Source: Pseudanabaena sp. SR411
Lineage (GTDB): Bacteria > Cyanobacteriota > Cyanobacteriia > Pseudanabaenales > Pseudanabaenaceae
Length of the DNA stretch: 64,000 nt
Direction of reading: 5' to 3'
NCBI RefSeq assembly: GCF_002251945.1
Contig: NZ_NDHW01000159.1
Location: forward strand, 1-64,000
The notes under the pieces were generated by a model. That model saw only the letters and a list, made by a program, of their open reading frames with translations. It searched no databases and had not been told where the DNA came from. The stretch's first letter is position 1, and each line of letters opens with the position of its first letter. Below are positions 16,531-24,176 of this stretch, piece after piece. The position numbers and the translations under genes were made by a program.

Positions 16531-16620
16531 AGTAGTTTTTAATGTGAGAGCGGCAAAGCCGCTCTCACATTATGAAGTAGTTTTTAATGTGAAAGCGGCG
16601 CAGCCGCTTTCACATTATGA
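16531..16620. repeat. Two tandem 45-bp hairpin units with a compensatory pair change
   Basis: Units 16531-16575 and 16576-16620 both start AGTAGTTTTTAATGTGA and end TCACATTATGA. Stems read TGTGAGAGCGGC in the first and TGTGAAAGCGGC in the second. The opposite arm changes in step (CTCACA to TTCACA), so both stay perfectly paired. Loops are AAA and GCA. The second unit contains the TAA stop of the acyl-ACP synthetase gene. Confidence 0.85.
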
Positions 16621-18492
16621 AGTAAACATTTTGACAATAATATCTTGATAACGCTCAAATACGATGTTACGTCGGATCTTGAATGTTTGCGTTAGGAACC
16701 CATTATCGATGGTAAAGGGTTCAGGTAAAAACTCAAAAATGCCGATGCGATCGTTAATGCTATAGCCTGGACGGTTTTGGACTTCGCGATTTAGTTCGTC
16801 ACGGTAAAGATTCCGAATTTTTGCATGATTCAACTCAGGCAAAATATCAGCAAGAGTTGAGTCAGAAGGAATCAATCCTGCGGCTTCTAGAGCTGAGAGA
16901 TTGGGAACGATCAAAACTCCTAGCTGCTTTTGGTCTTGACCCACTAGTACTACCTGATCGATATAGGGACTACGAATGCAAGCATCTTCAATGGGCTGAG
17001 GTTCAATGTTTTCGCCATTGGTCAAGACGATCGTATCTTTTGCCCGACCTGTGATTACCAAGTCATCCCATTTGCTGACATAGCCTAAATCGCCTGTGTC
17101 AAACCAGCCCTGAGGATCGATCGCCTTAGCCGTGGCTTCAGGGTTTTTATAATAGCCTTGCATTACTTGCGGCCCCCGAATTAGCACTAAGCCCTGTTGT
17201 CCCACTGGTACGTCGGCTCTGGTAGACATATCGACAATGCGAGTTTCCGTATTCGGAAATGGCTGTCCATCACCACCACGAATATTGCGATTTGGGCGGC
17301 GCACATGGGTAATTGGGGAGGTTTCAGTCAAGCCATAGCCACCTAAGATCTCGATACCAACAATTTCATAGAAGTCTTCAAGGTGTTCGGCGATCGAGCC
17401 ACCACCACTGACGATATATTTGAAATTGCCACCCGTTGCTTCGCGGACTTTTTGATAAACCAATTTATCTCCAAGCTTGTGAACAGCCCATAGTCCAATC
17501 ACTGAAGGCAAGGCAAGCAATTTCTCGACTAGGGAAGGATAGAGATTTTCTACATTTAATCCTTGGAAAATGCGCTTAGCGACAATATATTTCTGACTAG
17601 CATTGAAGAAAAATTTGACTAGCCCCTGCTTATTTGCAGGTTGTTCGCGAAAGTTTTTCTGCACACCTTCATAGATCGATTCCCACAGACGCGGTACGGC
17701 AACCATGTAATGGGGTTTATGTTCCTTGAGATCTTTTTTGATGGTGCGGAGATTGGTGTAAATCTGAGTGCAACCTTGGGAAAAGATGAAATATTCAAAG
17801 GTGCGCTCGTAGGAATGCCATGTGGGCAAGATGCTCAGAACTTTTTCGCCTACTTGCAGTTGCAAAACTGATTGCGCCCCTTCGACTTCATACAAGAAAT
17901 TTCCATGGGTAAGCATTACGCCCTTGGGACGAGCAGTTGTGCCTGATGTATAGATCAGTGTGGCAAGGGTATCGCGTTGAATTTGGGGATTGCCTAAATC
18001 TTTGCTACTGCCTTTTTCGAGTAATTGCTGGAAGTTATAAGCACCTTCGGGTGGCGTTTCGTCTGATAGCAAGATAATTTGCTTGACGGGTAATGTATGT
18101 AATTCAGGTTCTAGTTTTTTGAGGGTGGCAAGATTTTCGACGACGATCGCGACGCTATCACTATGCTCGATGATGTAGAGCAATTCGCTACGTTCAGCTT
18201 GAGAGCTACGGGTGGCATTGGCTGCGCCGATCGCTAAAATTCCTTGGTCAGCAATTAACCATCGTGGTGAGTTATCAGCAATTAGAGCTACCTTTTCTCC
18301 AAATTGGATGCCTAGCGAACGCAAGCCTGCCCCAAAAGCATTAATTTGCTCAAATGTATCTTTATAGGAGACTCTGACAGGCGGTTTTGCATGGGGATCG
18401 TGGAGAGCGATCGTATCAGGATGATTTTTTGCGCCTTGCTCCCATAGTTGCCAGAGGCTAGAGGCTTGCGAAATAGGAAAAGATGTAGCCAT
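16615..18492 (-). CDS. aas: Long-chain acyl-ACP/CoA synthetase (Aas-type AMP ligase)
   Basis: Activates free fatty acids with ATP and loads them on ACP (or CoA), recycling membrane fatty acids. A 625-residue ANL-superfamily enzyme with P-loop TLIYTSGTTARPKGVMLTHG (about 180-200), GYGLTETSP, GWFDTGDLGY and the C-terminal catalytic region. It lacks the ACP domain seen in FAAL proteins. The wording around SPRWLIADQGILAIGAANATRSSQAE is characteristic of cyanobacterial Aas (slr1609 type), judged from memory. It may also supply acyl chains to the FAAL/PKS cluster, though that is speculation. Confidence 0.82.
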   Translation of the reverse strand: MATSFPISQASSLWQLWEQGAKNHPDTIALHDPHAKPPVRVSYKDTFEQINAFGAGLRSLGIQFGEKVALIADNSPRWLIADQGILAIGAANATRSSQAERSELLYIIEHSDSVAIVVENLATLKKLEPELHTLPVKQIILLSDETPPEGAYNFQQLLEKGSSKDLGNPQIQRDTLATLIYTSGTTARPKGVMLTHGNFLYEVEGAQSVLQLQVGEKVLSILPTWHSYERTFEYFIFSQGCTQIYTNLRTIKKDLKEHKPHYMVAVPRLWESIYEGVQKNFREQPANKQGLVKFFFNASQKYIVAKRIFQGLNVENLYPSLVEKLLALPSVIGLWAVHKLGDKLVYQKVREATGGNFKYIVSGGGSIAEHLEDFYEIVGIEILGGYGLTETSPITHVRRPNRNIRGGDGQPFPNTETRIVDMSTRADVPVGQQGLVLIRGPQVMQGYYKNPEATAKAIDPQGWFDTGDLGYVSKWDDLVITGRAKDTIVLTNGENIEPQPIEDACIRSPYIDQVVLVGQDQKQLGVLIVPNLSALEAAGLIPSDSTLADILPELNHAKIRNLYRDELNREVQNRPGYSINDRIGIFEFLPEPFTIDNGFLTQTFKIRRNIVFERYQDIIVKMFTS

Positions 18493-18600
18493 AAAAGGAA
18501 TGATCTCACTAATGTTTAATTATTTTTGATTACTAGAGTTTATAGTCAAAAATAAGCATTAACTTAATAATTGTATGATGCCTAAAATCATTGAAAATAA

Positions 18601-19716
18601 TCAATGGTTCTCATTGGGTTTCTCATAGATTTCTTTTAGCAACCCTTTTTGATTACGACCACTTTTAGTTTTGCCCCCAATCACTAGCAGCCATAATTCT
18701 GTAAACTGCCATTTGTATATTGGCATAGGATGTGCCGTCAAATTTCGTAATTTAGCGATTTGGTCAATTTTACTGGCTGCTTTTTGATTGCCTAAGAGCC
18801 AACTAGAAACAGGGTGATTCCACTGTTCCAAGAATTCATTTACTAATTGGCGATCGCTAGTTGATATTTTCTGATCATTAATTTTGTGATAGTAAAGGCG
18901 ATCGCGATCGACATTAGATAAACTATCTCTATTTAATATTTCATCACTAAAAGTATCCCATTCCTTAGCAATCAGATAGGGCAAACTACCAATGGTATAT
19001 CTGCCTCTATTTTTGAGGATCACTCCCGCAATCACAAAATCTCTTTGCATCGGATTTTGCTTGCAAAGAAAGTGATAGAAACTCTTATAAAAAGAATGCA
19101 CAATTTCTCTCTCGACCACACTAGCTATATATAAACAGGAGGGTTTGTAGTCTGAAAAATCCTCTGTAAAAATGTCTGACTCAACTAAATATTTATGTTT
19201 ATAGGCACTAAATAAATCATTTTTGCTAGATATTTCCAACTCTTGCCAAGCCTTTACTCCCAGCCTTTTGATTAGTTTTGTCTCAGTCTCTCGCTCATCA
19301 TAATTAAAGGTAGGAATATTTTGGCGATCGGATAAAGTTTTGATTTGATCTCTCAGTTGTAAGATTTCACCTCTTTCCTCGTCCGACAGATTAGCTTTTT
19401 CCTTAAAAATGGCAATCTCTGCATTAAGCAGACGAATTTCTTCATCTTTATCTTTAAGCAGCTTGTATTTTTCAGCAAGATCGAGCGCGTTTACAGCAGC
19501 TTTGATTAAGTTGTAATAGTTATTTTTTAAAATATCGACTTCCTGCGAAGTCGCCCGACTTTTACCGCGCAAAGCTGTTTTCTGCCCTTGCCTGACAGCT
19601 AAGATTTCGCCTTCATGATTGCGGATGCGTAATTCTTTACTCTCCCCTCGCTCATCGGAAAGCACCACAACCATGCATTCATACTTACGCTGACTGTAAT
19701 AAAATTCCGCTTTCAT
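18601..19716 (-). CDS. Hypothetical protein with coiled coil and HEPN-like RX4H motif
   Basis: I do not recognise this 371-residue protein. Residues 1-50 form a small beta-rich domain (EFYYSQRKYECMVVVLSDERG), residues 75-130 a coiled coil, and 150-371 an alpha-helical domain. Near residue 325 the helix KIDQIAKLRNLTAHPM holds RNLTAH, which fits the R-X4-6-H signature of HEPN ribonucleases. HEPN domains usually sit in toxins or defence proteins, but no cognate antitoxin gene is adjacent. The gene is flanked by palindromes and stands alone. The HEPN call rests on one motif. Confidence 0.55.
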   Translation of the reverse strand: MKAEFYYSQRKYECMVVVLSDERGESKELRIRNHEGEILAVRQGQKTALRGKSRATSQEVDILKNNYYNLIKAAVNALDLAEKYKLLKDKDEEIRLLNAEIAIFKEKANLSDEERGEILQLRDQIKTLSDRQNIPTFNYDERETETKLIKRLGVKAWQELEISSKNDLFSAYKHKYLVESDIFTEDFSDYKPSCLYIASVVEREIVHSFYKSFYHFLCKQNPMQRDFVIAGVILKNRGRYTIGSLPYLIAKEWDTFSDEILNRDSLSNVDRDRLYYHKINDQKISTSDRQLVNEFLEQWNHPVSSWLLGNQKAASKIDQIAKLRNLTAHPMPIYKWQFTELWLLVIGGKTKSGRNQKGLLKEIYEKPNENH

Positions 19717-19769
19717 GATTAATTAGATTTCTGATTCAGCATGGCGGCGCTTTGCGCTCAAATCCAAAC

Positions 19770-19818
19770 CAAGAGATTTTTAAAAGTGTTGCAAAGCAAC
19801 ACTTTTAAAAATCTCTTG
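19770..19818. repeat. 23-bp perfect hairpin with conserved flanks
   Basis: CAAGAGATTTTTAAAAGTG-TTGC, loop AAA, exact complement. The left flank GCGCTCAAATCCAAACC and right flank GGTTTGTTTGATCGG then TTTGCTGTA match the outer parts of the element at 5037-5195, so the two belong to one family. The whole unit spans roughly 19735-19850. Confidence 0.65.
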
Positions 19819-19854
19819 AGGTTTGTTTGATCGGTATTTGCTGTAGATTTCCAC

Positions 19855-20625
19855 TTAGGGCAATTCATCGGGGTTGATTCCTTGCGATCGCAAATAATTA
19901 GCTAACTTTTCAGCCCGTTCATTTGCCTGCTCAGCACGTAAACGCTCCTGCTCGGCAATTTGTCGCTCCTGTGCAACTAGCTCCACAGCCCAAGGCAAAA
20001 TATTACCTAGCTCATCCCACCAGCGTAACCAATAGCCATCACGTTGTTCTTTAGACCCCTGCCATACGCCCAAATACAACTTCATCGCCTCGATCCAGAA
20101 ATGCCCTTCCGCGTTTGGTTGAGCGAGTTCATAGCGATCGCCTTGCAGATAGTAGACCTCTAGCACACCTGTAACTGGCTCAAAAATCACATATACAGGC
20201 ACATGCAAAATCTGCTCATAAAAAAACCATTTACCAAGGGGGAAAGTCCGCTTTACTGAATATTCGCCACCATCGCTATGGGACAAAAATTCCATAACTA
20301 CAGTCGGTGTCGCCCCTTCAAGTGTGGGTGTATAACTACGGCGATCGCGAATCACCTCATACTTTTGAACATCCGCGACATACAACCAATCAGGAGCCTT
20401 GATCGCGATCGTATCGTTGACCGTAGCGCATAGCCCAAAATTAGACGAAATCAACATCTCAGGTTGAATAAAACCTACCAGTTCTAGGCTTTCGCGCAAC
20501 GCACCTGCCAAAAGCGGTTGCCCTTCATTTTCCACAGGTTCTTCCTCTAAAGGCAGATCATCTGGCAATTTTTCCCACTTAATCACGAGGGGAGATTTGA
20601 CAATAGAAGATGGTGTCGAAACCAT
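19855..20625 (-). CDS. Uma2 family endonuclease-like protein with C-terminal coiled coil
   Basis: A 256-residue Uma2/DUF820 protein. The nuclease-like core (about 55-200) shows IAIKAPDWLYVADV, TPTVVMEFLSHSDGGEY with the acidic residues, VYVIFEPVTGVLEVYYL and the late FWIEAMKLYLGVWQG. The final 50 residues are Glu/Arg/Gln-rich coiled coil (EQERLRAEQANERAEKLANYL), a tail common in cyanobacterial members. A proline-rich N-terminal stretch precedes the core. It stands alone between two palindromes; no role is known. Confidence 0.85.
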   Translation of the reverse strand: MVSTPSSIVKSPLVIKWEKLPDDLPLEEEPVENEGQPLLAGALRESLELVGFIQPEMLISSNFGLCATVNDTIAIKAPDWLYVADVQKYEVIRDRRSYTPTLEGATPTVVMEFLSHSDGGEYSVKRTFPLGKWFFYEQILHVPVYVIFEPVTGVLEVYYLQGDRYELAQPNAEGHFWIEAMKLYLGVWQGSKEQRDGYWLRWWDELGNILPWAVELVAQERQIAEQERLRAEQANERAEKLANYLRSQGINPDELP

Positions 20626-20646
20626 ATATCCTCCAAAAATTCTAGT

Positions 20647-20681
20647 CAGTTAGTACACACGCGGTGCGTGTGTACTAACTG
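20647..20681. terminator. 16-bp perfect hairpin
   Basis: CAGTTAGTACACACGC, loop GGT, exact complement. It lies in the gap between hfq and the Uma2 gene, both on the minus strand, and can terminate the hfq transcript. Confidence 0.65.
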
Positions 20682-20734
20682 GTTAGCCAATAGAACCATC
20701 GCAGAGATTTCAAAAGTTAATTAGCCTTTGATAA

Positions 20735-20959
20735 TTAGCCTTTGATAAAGGCGATCGCATGTTGCCAAATCACGATCTTATGTCCCGATGCATCCATGCA
20801 AAGGCATTGATCATCAATCCAGACAATTTTGCCGCGTAGTTGATCGCCTGTAACCAGTTTAATTTCCACTTCGTTTTTGTCGCGAATAATGGCATGAATG
20901 CGACGAATACTGGGCAAAGCGGTATTGAGTCCGATCTTAGTTGCTGTTGGTGCGCTCAT
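20735..20959 (-). CDS. hfq: Cyanobacterial Hfq-like RNA-binding protein
   Basis: A 74-residue Sm-fold protein. Sm1 (EVEIKLVTGDQLRGKIVWIDDQCLCM) and Sm2 (HKIVIWQHAIAFIKG) are recognisable, with the cyanobacterial LPSIRRIHAII leader. Cyanobacterial Hfq binds RNA poorly and instead interacts with the type IV pilus motor PilB, affecting motility and natural transformation; that knowledge comes from Synechocystis. The gene is single, on the minus strand. Confidence 0.9.
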   Translation of the reverse strand: MSAPTATKIGLNTALPSIRRIHAIIRDKNEVEIKLVTGDQLRGKIVWIDDQCLCMDASGHKIVIWQHAIAFIKG

Positions 20960-21021
20960 CGTCTTACCTAGGACAGTTTTACGAATATTATCATTTTAAT
21001 TTGTAGGACTTACGCCAAATA

Positions 21022-21082
21022 AAAAACCAGTTTTTTGTAGCGCGGCTTCGCCACGCCACAAAAAAAACGGTTCTTTGTAGAA
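21022..21082. repeat. Decayed hairpin next to family A copy 3
   Basis: AACCAGTTTTTTGTAGCGCGG pairs imperfectly with CCACGCCACAAAAAAAACGG and neighbours. It is preceded by GTAGGACTTACGCCAAAT, which resembles terminal sequences of small cyanobacterial mobile elements. It looks like an older, mutated relative of the palindromes nearby. Confidence 0.45.
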
Positions 21083-21105
21083 AAGACTAAGCAATGTCGC
21101 TACTC

Positions 21106-21221
21106 TATAGCAACGCAAGAGCTAGCTAGAACAAATCAAAACCAAAAAGATGAGTGGCGGCGCTTCGCGCCGCCACTCATCTTTTTGGTTTTATGTCCTA
21201 AGCAAAACTTACATTGCTATA
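21106..21221. repeat. Palindromic element family A, copy 3 with clear terminal repeats
   Basis: Perfect 26-bp arms (21138-21163, 21167-21192) around TTC, with tip GGCGGCGC/GCGCCGCC and stem starting AAAACCAAAAAGATGAG. Outer ends TATAGCAACGCAAG and CTTACATTGCTATA are inverted with two mismatches, giving a 116-bp unit. The inner flanks AGAACAAATC and ATGTCCTAAG match copies 1 and 2. No gene lies in 20960-21290. Confidence 0.78.
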
Positions 21222-21290
21222 TAAAAATAAAAGCAGCCCCAAAGGCTGCCTTTACTGATTTTTGTTGGGACATGATAGGAACTGCCTTTA

Positions 21291-21824
21291 CTAGAATCGT
21301 AAGCCCAAACCAGTTTGTAAAGAAGTTGCTGATGTCCCTGGAGAATTGCGATAGGCATCAAAAGCGAAGATCACATTACCAAATAGGACAAGATTACTAT
21401 TAGGTACTGTGTAATCAATACCAGGCTGGATCACAAAGCTATTTCTGTTGCCTACTGGAGTTGTATCAACGGTATTAGAAAGCGCTACACCAGCACCAAT
21501 ATAAACATCAGTATCAAAGTTTAATGGCACATCAAAGGAAACAGTTGGCACAACTGCGGTGCTATTACCAATCAAAATTTGGGTTCTGACGGAAACAGGG
21601 AATTCTAGAAACTTATAACGAGCTGCAATTAGCCCAGAGGTGCGCGAGCTTTCACCTGCACTACTATTGCCACTGGTAAAGCCAAAGCTAGCACCTGCAC
21701 CTACGTAGCTACCATAAGCAGGCTGGGCTTGAGCTGAAGGAGCCGCGATCGCTGTCAAGCAACCCACGGCAGTCAAGCCAAGCAAAATTTTATTTAGGTT
21801 AATTAGATTTTTCACAGATATCAC
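21291..21824 (-). CDS. Small outer-membrane beta-barrel-like protein
   Basis: A 177-residue exported protein with a signal peptide (LLGLTAVGCLTAIAAPSAQAQ, cleavage after AQA near residue 34). The mature part is Gly/Ser/Asn-rich with alternating hydrophobic strands (ARYKFLEFPVSVRTQILIG, TDVYIGAGVAL, VLFGNVIFAFDAY). It ends in Phe (LQTGLGLRF), as barrel proteins do. A specific function cannot be named. Single gene on the minus strand. Confidence 0.7.
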   Translation of the reverse strand: MISVKNLINLNKILLGLTAVGCLTAIAAPSAQAQPAYGSYVGAGASFGFTSGNSSAGESSRTSGLIAARYKFLEFPVSVRTQILIGNSTAVVPTVSFDVPLNFDTDVYIGAGVALSNTVDTTPVGNRNSFVIQPGIDYTVPNSNLVLFGNVIFAFDAYRNSPGTSATSLQTGLGLRF

Positions 21825-21988
21825 TTCCTTGTGTGAGAAACGATTTACTTAGTTTTTTTACTGATTTTGAATTTTTGTTTACAAATGAGTCAGTAATCGC
21901 TTGTAAACGGCTTTAGTTTTCGGAGTAACCCCGTCAGGGAGACAGACTATCACAAGTTGGAGAGTTTGGCGAAAGAATTTACGATAAA

Positions 21989-22037
21989 TTCCGACAAACT
22001 AAGTGGAGCATTTTGATCTCAACTTGGTTTGTCGGAA
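21989..22037. repeat. Imperfect 16-bp inverted repeat
   Basis: TTCCGACAAACTAAGT and AACTTGGTTTGTCGGAA face each other across 16 bases, with one mismatch. It lies upstream of the beta-barrel gene in a 518-base gap. It may be a regulatory dyad or the remains of a mobile element. Confidence 0.45.
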
Positions 22038-22163
22038 ATATGGTTAAAATATCGCCCGACTGGAGATAGCAAAAATGCAAATAAGGTTGTATGGTTAAAG
22101 ATCTATCTGGTGGCATCTGCTACAGATCAAAAACTTCGCTATACAAAACTTGTCTCTTGACCT

Positions 22164-22250
22164 ATGGCAGAACTCGCAGTTTGTTTTGTTTTGAGTCTTG
22201 GTGTCCCTTACACGTTCTGGAAAATCGTTAAACCTTTTACAGATATGTAA
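22164..22250 (+). CDS. Possible 28-residue hydrophobic peptide
   Basis: A short frame MAELAVCFVLSLGVPYTFWK plus IVKPFTDM, with one possible membrane helix. It starts at ATG 22164, ends at TAA 22250 and is followed 10 bases later by a strong terminator. It matches no photosystem or NDH small subunit that I can recall, and no clear ribosome site precedes it. The terminator position is the main argument for a transcript here. Confidence 0.3.
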   Translation: MAELAVCFVLSLGVPYTFWKIVKPFTDM

Positions 22251-22259
22251 CGACTTAAC

Positions 22260-22304
22260 TCAAAAAAGTAGAGGGGACGTAAAACGTCCCCTCTACTTTT
22301 TTGA
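22260..22304. terminator. 21-bp perfect bidirectional terminator
   Basis: TCAAAAAAGTAGAGGGGACGT, loop AAA, exact complement ending in a T-run. It serves either the small plus-strand frame or sfsA from the other side. A further inverted repeat follows: GAATAATTTAGA at 22303 and TCTAAATTATTC at 22337-22348. Its right arm contains the last codon and stop of sfsA. Confidence 0.8.
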
Positions 22305-22342
22305 ATAATTTAGAGGTGCGCGGCGGAATCGCACAATCTAAA

Positions 22343-23059
22343 TTATTCACTTAGCTCAGCTAAGCCAAGGTAAGTAATTTTTGGCGGCTCGATCGCAAAT
22401 CGACAGGGCAACACCTTCACGCCTTTAGAGATCGCCTCTTTTAGAAGCCTTGCATATTCGGGATCAGCTTGCGCTCCTGCGGCAAAGCGATCGCAATCAC
22501 CACGATTGATAAAAAAGATTAAAGCAGCAGATGTATCTTCTGTAAGTACCGACATTAACTCGCGAATATGCTTTTGCCCCCGCGTTGTCACCGTGTCAGG
22601 AAATAACGCCAAACTTCCCATGCACCAAGTTGTATTTTTAACTTCCACATAAGTTCTTTGAGAAGTATTTTCTCCATTAGTTAATAAGAAATCAATACGA
22701 CTTTTTTCATTACCATAGGCTACTTCACCTTTGACATTGGTATACGGCTCTAATTCTGGTAATAAATGGCGATCGAGCATGTGACCAATTACGCGATTGG
22801 GAAGACTCGTATTTACTCCAATCCATTGTTCATTTAGATAGATAGCCTCCCAACTATAAGCCAATTTGCGCTTAGGACTAGGATGATAGGAAACTAAAAC
22901 AGGACTTCCCAATTTGCATACGCCTGTCATTGGTCCTGTATTAGCACAGTGCGCGGTAATTACTTCACCATTCTCTAGTTCTATATCTGCAAAAAAACGT
23001 TTGTAGCGGCTGACCAGACGACCTGTGATTAGATCAGAGTAAGTGTAGACTTGTGACAT
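22343..23059 (-). CDS. sfsA: DNA/RNA nuclease SfsA
   Basis: A 238-residue SfsA family protein of normal length. The N-terminal OB-fold region has RYKRFFADIELENGEVITAHCANTGPMTGV, and the C-terminal PD-(D/E)XK-like region has SRIDFLLTNG, TYVEVKNTTW and ALFPDTVTTRGQKHIREL. First named as a sugar-fermentation stimulator in E. coli, the family is now annotated as a sequence-nonspecific nuclease. Single gene; its stop lies in a palindrome arm. Confidence 0.95.
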   Translation of the reverse strand: MSQVYTYSDLITGRLVSRYKRFFADIELENGEVITAHCANTGPMTGVCKLGSPVLVSYHPSPKRKLAYSWEAIYLNEQWIGVNTSLPNRVIGHMLDRHLLPELEPYTNVKGEVAYGNEKSRIDFLLTNGENTSQRTYVEVKNTTWCMGSLALFPDTVTTRGQKHIRELMSVLTEDTSAALIFFINRGDCDRFAAGAQADPEYARLLKEAISKGVKVLPCRFAIEPPKITYLGLAELSE

Positions 23060-23134
23060 TTTAAGTTTAATATGGACAGCGCAAAGCGTTGCTCATATTA
23101 CCATGAAGGGAAAGTCACATTGTGAGATAACGAA

Positions 23135-23332
23135 TCATGCTAAACGACGGTAGAGTTCGGCATTCTTTTGCAATACATAGCTTACGGCTTCGCTAAACTA
23201 TTTCTTGGGGCTAGACAACCAATCTTCTATGCTTGCTTGTAATAGAGCTTCAGGAGATACTTGACTTTCTTGAGCTAATTTTTGTATTTTTTGAAGTTGC
23301 TCGTCTGGAAGATTAATAGTAATAGAAGCCAT
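23135..23332 (-). pseudogene. Ribbon-helix-helix-type antitoxin split by an in-frame amber codon
   Basis: ATG at 23332 opens a 44-residue product (ASITINLPDEQLQKIQKLAQ, then ESQVSPEALLQASIEDWLSS) that stops at TAG 23198-23200. The same frame continues for 20 residues, FSEAVSYVLQKNAELYRRLA, to TGA at 23135-23137. That tail is a familiar end of cyanobacterial antitoxins, so TAG replaced a sense codon. No toxin gene follows. It could be a simple pseudogene or a truncated repressor; the unbroken frame past TAG suggests a recent change. Confidence 0.7.
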
Positions 23333-23375
23333 TAAAAACCTCTTAAATGTTGCAATTGAGTAAGATTATAACCTT

Positions 23376-23420
23376 GCGATCGTCTAGTCTCTGATTTGCA
23401 ATGCGAGATCGCCCAATAAA
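23376..23420. repeat. Short dispersed repeat D, copy 1
   Basis: GCGATCGTCTAGTCTCTGAT then TTGCAATGCGAGATCGCCC. It is related to copies at 23979 and 25027: a HIP1-like site, TCTCTGATTTGCAATGCG, then a second HIP1-like site. Confidence 0.6.
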
Positions 23421-23439
23421 TCAAAATATCGCTACCACA

Positions 23440-23694
23440 CTACAGATTATTTTCCTGAGTGTTAGACAATGTTGTATTCATAGGGGATTGGTTCTGTTGC
23501 GTCACTCTAATTAGGAATCTTAGGGCTTCATTAACTGCATCGGCACTAGGAAATATTGCGGCAACATCAGGTTCTAGACGCACAGTTGAACCGCCAAAGC
23601 TCTTACGTCCTGAGCCTAGTTTTCTGACACGCAGACTTTTGAGGTCATATTCGGGTCTAAGGTCGTCTTCTAGTTCTAATTCAGCCTTCTTCAT
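23440..23694 (-). CDS. brnA: BrnA-like antitoxin
   Basis: An 84-residue antitoxin (MKKAELELEDDLRPEYDLKS...RLEPDVAAIFPSADAVNEAL), with a C-terminal DNA-binding region typical of antitoxins paired with BrnT. I start it at ATG 23694, which overlaps the brnT end by 14 bases, as usual for this pair. An upstream in-frame extension would lie inside brnT and is not convincing. The last 15 residues are Gln/Asn/Thr-rich. It should bind and neutralise the toxin and repress the operon. Confidence 0.8.
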   Translation of the reverse strand: MKKAELELEDDLRPEYDLKSLRVRKLGSGRKSFGGSTVRLEPDVAAIFPSADAVNEALRFLIRVTQQNQSPMNTTLSNTQENNL

Positions 23695-23953
23695 ATGCTT
23701 CACGCTCCGATTTTGTAACTTCTCTGGCACTGATGATCCGAATTGATTCTCTTCTCTCTGTATAGGAAACAATTAACAATCGTCCTCGATTTGATTCGCC
23801 GACAATTAGGTAACGTTCTTCGTCTTCTGAGTGGTCTAGATCATAGAAATCAACATACATCGGATCGTCAAAGATGGTTTTAGCTTCGGCAAAGGAAACT
23901 CCATGCTTTGCCAAGTTTTTGACTGCTTTGTTTTCGTCCCACTCATATTTCAT
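23681..23953 (-). CDS. brnT: BrnT family toxin (type II TA)
   Basis: A 90-residue RelE-fold ribonuclease toxin of the BrnT family (DUF497). Family marks are YEWDENKAVKNLAKHGVSFAE, IFDDPMYVDFYD, ERYLIVGESNRGRLLIVSYT and IRIISAREVTKSEREAYEE, all in the expected order, so the gene looks intact. As in known brnTA operons, the toxin comes first and overlaps the antitoxin. Confidence 0.92.
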   Translation of the reverse strand: MKYEWDENKAVKNLAKHGVSFAEAKTIFDDPMYVDFYDLDHSEDEERYLIVGESNRGRLLIVSYTERRESIRIISAREVTKSEREAYEEG

Positions 23954-23978
23954 CAGTTTATTTTAACAAGTATTGAAA

Positions 23979-24010
23979 GCGATCGCCTATTCTCTAAGTT
24001 GCAATGCGAT
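23979..24010. repeat. Short dispersed repeat D, copy 2
   Basis: GCGATCGCCTATTCTCTAAG then TTGCAATGCGAT. Upstream of brnT; the second HIP1 site is lost in this copy. Confidence 0.55.
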
Positions 24011-24176
24011 TTATACCTATGCCAACTTGAAATAGCATGACTCGCACCTCTGTTTTTACTTTTTGAATATAAAAAATACAAATTATTCTGTAGCAATTCG
24101 GTCAAATAAATCAGTAGGCTTCATGATATTTTCTGAATTATCTATTTTATTTCAACATGTGAAAGAGTGAGCAGTG

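Noticed and set aside
23135-23332. Recoded amber codon or altered genetic code
   Set aside because: TAG is used as the normal stop of other genes here and the affected genes are non-essential TA relics, so decay is simpler; kept only as a low-interest check.
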